Below are positions 58,007-64,000 of a DNA stretch of 64,000 bases, one piece after another. The translations under genes and the position numbers were made by a program. Within the stretch, counting starts at the first letter, position 1. Every line of letters starts with the position of its first letter. The notes under the pieces are model-generated. The model was not told where the DNA came from. It saw only the letters and a list, made by a program, of their open reading frames with translations, and made no database searches. Origin of the DNA: Theocolax elegans (taxonomy: Eukaryota; Arthropoda; Insecta; Hymenoptera; Cerocephalidae); NCBI GenBank assembly GCA_026168455.1, contig CM047430.1, forward strand, positions 8,890,827 to 8,954,826, read 5' to 3'.

Positions 58007-60167
58007 TGTTAGCACTTACAACTTGGCGGAATCCTGTTCTCAGATTTCCTGAGTTGGGAGAGGGTGAGTAACTCGGCCCCCAGTTCCGAGAGTTCGAATT
58101 TTACCTCCTGCGATAGTGGAGGAAGAGGATTGCCACTAGTGCGCCTCGAAGTTGTGTTGTTTCGCTGAGCCTGTGTTGGCGATCAACTGTCCAACATGCA
58201 GTGTTCGATATACTATACGCTTGGTTATTGTTCATATGCCGTTGGCGACTATACTATTCATCAGAGCGACCGCGGTCATGGAAGACCTTACCCCAGACCG
58301 CAACTGCCGAGATGTCTCACAGAGGTGTGTTATCGAATGACGGGAAGCCTTCCAGGCTTTTAAATGTATTTCTCCCGACGTTTCCTTACGTAGGTTCGAT
58401 GCACCATAACTCGCACGAGAAGGCATTAAGAGCGTCAAGCTCCGAGCCTGATCATGCCGACTACACTATTGTCGAAAGTGAGTGTAGTCGAAAACCCATT
58501 TGGCCGGACTCTCTTTGTATTGTTCCGGCTCGGTGTATACCGGGGTGGGAACAGCCTAAAAATGCCTTCGAAAATCATTGTGGAGTTCAACGTACCTTAA
58601 GGACTCAACTCAGTCTCTGGCAAGCCAAAGCAGGAGATCAACTGAGGGGAAATTCCTTAGGAATACGTTCCACACGCCTCGAAAGGGCGAAACCAGCATT
58701 GTGCAGAAAGTTGTTTCTTGAAAATGGTCCAGGTAACTCGGGTTTACTCGGGTAGATAATAAATTTCCGCCTATCGCCTAGCAAGCGATGGGTCCACCAC
58801 TGTGGGTAAAGGGCCTCGGCCGGAGTCATAGCAGCTCCCAAAAGCAAGGAACCTCCGAAGCACAATGTAGGGTTGAACAACGTACTTCGTAAAGTATCTT
58901 TAAAGCCGAGAATTAGTAGGTTCGCCGAAGTATCTCGTCGAATTGATCCTTTCGATTTTCAGTTGTGAGTTAGTATACTCGTCGAGAGATCGTCTCGAAG
59001 CATTGTCCTCTCCGAACAGGACTTATACCTTCGGGTATACAAAGTACCTATTATACCCGGCCGGATGGCTGGGTTTTTCTATTTGTAGAAATTTATTACC
59101 CGGCCGGATGGCTGGGTTTTTCTATTTGTAGAAATTTTCGAAAGTGGCGGAGAGAATGATATCGGGAAGACAAATCCAGAGACGAGTAGAAGTCCCGCAT
59201 ACTGACCCAGTTTAGCTATGTACAAGTAGAGAGTCCTAAAGACACTTGAAGCGTATTAAGGCTTTACCAGGACGGATGCTTAGTAAGTCTTTTCGAACGG
59301 CAGACTGAAACGGACCCGGAAATTCGAATAGCATGGATAGACTAATGAAGGGAGCTCCAATGATACGAGGAACCCAACGAAGGTCTTGATGTGCGATCCA
59401 ATAGCCTATGCAGTATGCCTTGGCTCCCCACAACTGACCACGTACCATTTACCGATCATGACGTTAAAGGCAGGCAACCATACCTAGCCTTAATCTTGTA
59501 AATAATAAAACTGTCCTCGGACAGATAGACCTAAGAGCACGAAATCTTGTATATACACAGAGCCGGGGCACGGCTAATCAAGCAAGTGCCCCGGGAGCGC
59601 AAACAGATCGGCCAGATGCCATGTACATATTATATCTAGAGCCGGCGTACAACTAATCAAGTTGCTACCCGGATGCGTAGAGAGATTGGCCATATGCCTT
59701 GTAAATATACAAATTTATAAAATCAAATCTAACTATTCCAACTAATCTGTATGAATTCATATGATTCGAAAGTGCACAGTTTGAGGCGTGGAGCTCATAT
59801 CAATCAATCAAAGGCAAAATAGCCAGAGACCACGCCAATGATATGAACAGCACATACAAGATTAAGATTACAAATTAAATCAATCACATAGATCGCATGG
59901 GCATAAGCATGCGTGTAAATATTGTAAATATTGTACATATTGTAAATAGTAGGAAACGGAAAAGTTAGATAGTAAGAAGTCTTGTCACCTTGTCGTCGTT
60001 GCGTCGTACATCTCTCTCGTAGGCTCTCTCCAAGCTCCGCATATTTTCACACAAAACCTCTTTCGTCTGTTTTGCGATTTTGCGATTATTTTATACTTTT
60101 TATATATATATTATACATACTCGTTGCTCTAGGTTGAAACTGCCAAAAGCACTTACTGAACAAGAAA
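58007..60167 (+). repeat. R1-like 5' region, main module (copy 1)
   Basis: 2.16 kb repeated almost exactly at 61500-63656. It contains a 45-bp tandem duplication (59050-59140) with CCCGGCCGGATGGCTGGG, and two related blocks of about 100 bp (59560-59635 and 59640-59705). A 184-codon open frame (58201-58755) is intact in both copies but has no motif, no zinc knuckle and no ATG at its marked start. It looks like a long 5' leader and not ORF1. Confidence 0.6.
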
Positions 60168-61083
60168 ATGCCCCCTTCCACTAAGGTGAAGAAGGCGAGG
60201 GCCATGACACAAAAGAGACGAGGCATAGCCGAAGGTTCGCGTATCGAACGCACGAACGCGAAACCGGCCGGCAAGCCCTCTCACGGTACAAAAGGAGTCC
60301 AAACCGACAGAAGCGCCCAAGAGCCACCAAACTCGAAGGCGGGACTGAAGGTAAGGATACTCCAACTAAACATGGGTAGACCACTGGTCTTATTGGTGAC
60401 GCTCGACGTCCGCAACGCCTTTAACTCGGCGAGGTGGGTTGATATCCTGGACGCTCTAGAAACAGCCTTCCGGATGCCTGACTACCTTGCCCGGGTTGTG
60501 AAGGACTACCTTAGGAACCGACACTTCATTTATGAGACTGTGGACAGACAAAGAAAGAGACAAATAACTGCGGGGTCGCCCCGGGCTCTATCCTGGGGCC
60601 TGACTTCTGGAATATATTGTACGACGGCCTACTCCGACTGGATATGTCGTTGGACACACCCCTCGTTGCCTACGCAGATGACATTGCCGTTATCATAGCA
60701 GCGCGCGACACTCGCCTGATTCAGCTCAAACTGTACCAGGTTCGGCGACGGGTTAACGAGTGGATAAAAGAGCTCGAACTTAAGCTCGCGCTGCAAAAGA
60801 CCGAACTTCGACTACTAACAGAATTCACGGTGAGGTGGACTTCTATCTCACCCAGTTTCTGTCTGGACACTTCCGGGCTATTGACACTGAATGGGTAGGC
60901 TTGCATCGCCACATTGCAAGTACTGCGGCTGGGCTTACGACCACGCTGAACATACATTCTTTACTTGCGAGGACCGAAAAGCGACGGAGACTAGAATCTG
61001 ACACAGGAGCGATTAAGCCAGAAAACGTGACATACGTGAAGACGACGAACGCGGACAATATCGATGGATATCTGAAAGATTGA
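60168..61083 (+). pseudogene. R1-like ORF2 with endonuclease-to-RT deletion
   Basis: ATG 60168 begins a Lys/Arg-rich N-terminus and reaches the endonuclease start LKVRILQLNMGR. It then jumps at about 60377 to RT at LVLLVTLDVRNAFNSARW, losing the whole endonuclease and the first RT blocks. The frame stays open across the junction to 60698, where a missing G at about 60573 (relative to 55719) has shifted it. Later RT parts (YADD) and the C-terminal deletion match unit 1. It can encode neither nicking nor full RT activity. Confidence 0.78.
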
Positions 61084-61499
61084 GCGAATGTATTTTTTGA
61101 GTATGAAAGAATAGAAGAGCGAATGTATTTCTGGACACGCAAAGGTAATCGCCCAGACTGGTGTCGGTGCGAACAGAGATATGTAGGTAGTTTGCTCCTA
61201 CCGAGTTCCACACTCGGTGAATTGTCTGCTCTTGCGAGGGGGTGCATGATTTACCGGTTTTGCGTAAAATGTCATTACCATAAACTCCAAAAAAAAAGAA
61301 ATAGAAAATCATAAAATAAGATGAAAATAAATACCCTTAGCAATACTTTACTAGTCTGTTTGAGATATATTGACTATTCTTACAAATACATACACCATTA
61401 GCATTAAATTGAATCAGCGCTATTCGGATATAGTTGGAAAACGTAAAAAATGGTTTACTACCCTTAGCAGTGCATTAAATAGAAAAATCAATTTTATAT
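61084..61499. repeat. R1-like 3' tail and spacer (copy 2)
   Basis: Repeats 56231-56655: 3' UTR, A-rich tail (about 61280-61325) and AT-rich spacer, with a small deletion near 61482. Confidence 0.75.
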
Positions 61500-63656
61500 T
61501 GTTAGCACTTACAACTTGGCGGAATCCTGTTCTCAGATTTCCTGAGTTGGGAGAGGGTGAGTAACTCGGCCCCCAGTTCCGAGAGTTCGAATTTTACCTC
61601 CTGCGATAGTGGAGGAAGAGGATTGCCACTAGTGCGCCTCGAAGTTGTGTTGTTTCGCTGAGCCTGTGTTGGCGATCAACTGTCCAACATGCAGTGTTCG
61701 ATATACTATACGCTTGGTTATTGTTCATATGCCGTTGGCGACTATACTATTCATCAGAGCGACCGCGGTCATGGAAGACCTTACCCCAGACCGCAACTGC
61801 CGAGATGTCTCACAGAGGTGTGTTATCGAATGACGGGAAGCCTTCCAGGCTTTTAAATGTATTTCTCCCGACGTTTCCTTACGTAGGTTCGATGCACCAT
61901 AACTCGCACGAGAAGGCATTAAGAGCGTCAAGCTCCGAGCCTGATCATGCCGACTACACTATTGTCGAAAGTGAGTGTAGTCGAAAACCCATTTGGCCGG
62001 ACTCTCTTTGTATTGTTCCGGCTCGGTGTATACCGGGGTGGGAACAGCCTAAAAATGCCTTCGAAAATCATTGTGGAGTTCAACGTACCTTAAGGACTCA
62101 ACTCAGTCTCTGGCAAGCCAAAGCAGGAGATCAACTGAGGGGAAATTCCTTAGGAATACGTTCCACACGCCTCGAAAGGGCGAAACCAGCATTGTGCAGA
62201 AAGTTGTTTCTTGAAAATGGTCCAGGTAACTCGGGTTTACTCGGGTAGATAATAAATTTCCGCCTATCGCCTAGCAAGCGATGGGTCCACCACTGTGGGT
62301 AAAGGGCCTCGGCCGGAGTCATAGCAGCTCCCAAAAGCAAGGAACCTCCGAAGCACAATGTAGGGTTGAACAACGTACTTCGTAAAGTATCTTTAAAGCC
62401 GAGAATTAGTAGGTTCGCCGAAGTATCTCGTCGAATTGATCCTTTCGATTTTCAGTTGTGAGTTAGTATACTCGTCGAGAGATCGTCTCGAAGCATTGTC
62501 CTCTCCGAACAGGACTTATACCTTCGGGTATACAAAGTACCTATTATACCCGGCCGGATGGCTGGGTTTTTCTATTTGTAGAAATTTATTACCCGGCCGG
62601 ATGGCTGGGTTTTTCTATTTGTAGAAATTTTCGAAAGTGGCGGAGAGAATGATGTCGGGAAGACAAATCCAGAGACGAGTAGAAGTCCCGCATACTGACC
62701 CAGTTTAGCTATGTACAAGTAAGAGTCCTAAAGACACTTGAAGCGTATTAAGGCTTTACCAGGACGGATGCTTAGTAAGTCTTTTCGAACGGCAGACTGA
62801 AACGGACCCGGAAATTCGAATAGCATGGATAGACTAATGAAGGGAGCTCCAATGATACGAGGAACCCAACGAAGGTCTTGATGTGCGATCCAATAGCCTA
62901 TGCAGTATGCCTTGGCTCCCCACAACTGACCACGTACCATTTACCGATCATGACGTTAAAGGCAGGCAACCATACCTAGCCTTAATCTTGTAAATAATAA
63001 AACTGTCCTCGGACAGATAGACCTAAGAGCACGAAATCTTGTATATACACAGAGCCGGGGCACGGCTAATCAAGCAAGTGCCCCGGGAGCGCAAACAGAT
63101 CGGCCAGATGCCATGTACATATTATATCTAGAGCCGGCGTACAACTAATCAAGTTGCTACCCGGATGCGTAGAGAGATTGGCCATATGCCTTGTAAATAT
63201 ACAAATTATAAAATCAAATCTAACTATTCCAACTAATCTGTATGAATTCATATGATTCGAAAGTGCACAATTTGAGGCGTGGAGCTCATATCAATCAATC
63301 AAAGGCAAAATAGCCAGAGACCACGCCAATGATATGAACAGCACATACAAGATTAAGATTACAAATTAAATCAATCACATAGATCGCATGGGCATAAGCA
63401 TGCGTGTAAATATTGTAAATATTGTACATATTGTAAATAGTAGGAAACGGAAAAGTTAGATAGTAAGAAGTCTTGTCACCTTGTCGTCGTTGCGTCGTAC
63501 ATCTCTCTCGTAGGCTCTCTCCAAGCTCCGCATATTTTCACACAAAACCTCTTTCGTCTGTTTTGCGATTTTGCGATTATTTTATACTTTTTATATATAT
63601 TATACATACTCGTTGCTCTAGGTTGAAACTGCCAAAAGCACTTACTGAACAAGAAA
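61500..63656 (+). repeat. R1-like 5' region, main module (copy 2)
   Basis: Near-identical to 58007-60167, with a handful of 1-2-bp differences (for example near 62652, 62720, 63207 and 63597). It leads into an apparently undeleted ORF2 start. Confidence 0.75.
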
Positions 63657-64000
63657 ATGCCCCCTTCCACTAAGGTGAAGAAGGCGAGGGCCATGACACA
63701 AAAGAGACGAGGCATAGCCGAAGGTTCGCGTATCGAACGCACGAACGCGAAACCGGCCGGCAAGCCCTCTCACGGTACAAAAGGAGTCCAAACCGACAGA
63801 AGCGCCCAAGAGCCACCAAACTCGAAGGCGGGACTGAAGGTAAGGATACTCCAACTAAACATGGGTAGGTCGAGGGCCGTCACAGACGAAACTCGATGTA
63901 GAATGGCCAAAACAGGGCTCGACCTCGCTTTAGTCCAGGAACCCTATGCGCCGAAAGGCACATTAACAGGGTTCGGACTTAGCTTTGGTACAATTACAGG
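63657..64000 (+). CDS. R1-like ORF2, N-terminal part (runs off window)
   Basis: ATG 63657 opens a frame that stays open to the window end (114 codons). It has a basic N-terminal extension, then the endonuclease start (VRILQLNMGR, LDLALVQEPYAPKG). That block is the R1-clade endonuclease signature, including the QEPY glutamate region that coordinates metal. It is identical to 60168-60376 and then continues where that copy is deleted, so this may be the most complete unit of the series. Confidence 0.75.
   Translation, partial: MPPSTKVKKARAMTQKRRGIAEGSRIERTNAKPAGKPSHGTKGVQTDRSAQEPPNSKAGLKVRILQLNMGRSRAVTDETRCRMAKTGLDLALVQEPYAPKGTLTGFGLSFGTIT

Noticed and set aside
58201..58755. 184-codon frame in the R1-like 5' module as ORF1
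   Set aside because: No knuckle or coiled region and no ATG at the marked start. Its conservation in both copies is explained by recent duplication of the whole module.

Overview
The window is a transposon-dense stretch of an animal nuclear genome, almost certainly an arthropod and most plausibly a hymenopteran such as an ant. It is AT-rich and has no operons, Shine-Dalgarno sites or bacterial genes. It carries Ty3/Gypsy LTR elements, CR1/L2-like and R1-like LINEs, TTAA- and TA-flanked inverted-repeat elements and microsatellites. The host call is inference. I found no convincing host protein-coding gene, rRNA, CRISPR array or telomeric TTAGG tract.

Layout. 1-1589 is the 3' end and LTR of a Gypsy element (family A). 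2505-6319 is a broken CR1/L2-like LINE split by an 821-bp foldback element (3854-4674). 6320-17246 is a nearly complete but stop-ridden family A element: LTR, gag, PR-RT-RNase H-INT, an extra 3' ORF with a zinc ribbon, LTR. 17.3-19.1 kb holds two small inverted-repeat elements. 19506-21845 (minus) is an isolated open Gypsy integrase reading frame followed by an accessory ORF; no RT is present. 22526-23769 is a diverged family A-like solo LTR. 25127-27552 (minus) is a solo LTR of family B that carries a 673-bp TTAA element. 28368-46009 is a 17.6-kb family B Gypsy element with a 4-bp target-site duplication (TSD), ATAC. Inside it lie a 663-bp miniature LTR element (TRIM) with tRNA-like sequences in its LTRs, a 1.4-kb TA-flanked inverted-repeat element and about 30 copies of a 73-bp satellite. 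46951-48125 is a nearly perfect palindrome. 50194-52914 (minus) is an R1-like LINE with most of its RT deleted. 55081-64000 is a head-to-tail series of R1-like units with long repeated 5' regions; the last runs off the window.

How the parts relate. The TRIM at 36097-36759 shares its primer-binding site, 1-nt spacer, polypurine tract and LTR 5' terminus with family A, so a family A-type element could have mobilised it. It landed in the family B pol frame, and that frame resumes in phase after the insertion and one AAGT copy. The nesting order is readable: LTR element, then smaller elements within it. Most coding regions are pseudogenes. Many differences between duplicate copies are 1-bp homopolymer indels, so some frameshifts may be assembly errors.

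The most interesting signals are the tRNA-like TRIM and its family A partner, the zinc ribbon shared between family A gag and its 3' ORF, the satellite inside family B, and the R1-like tandem units.
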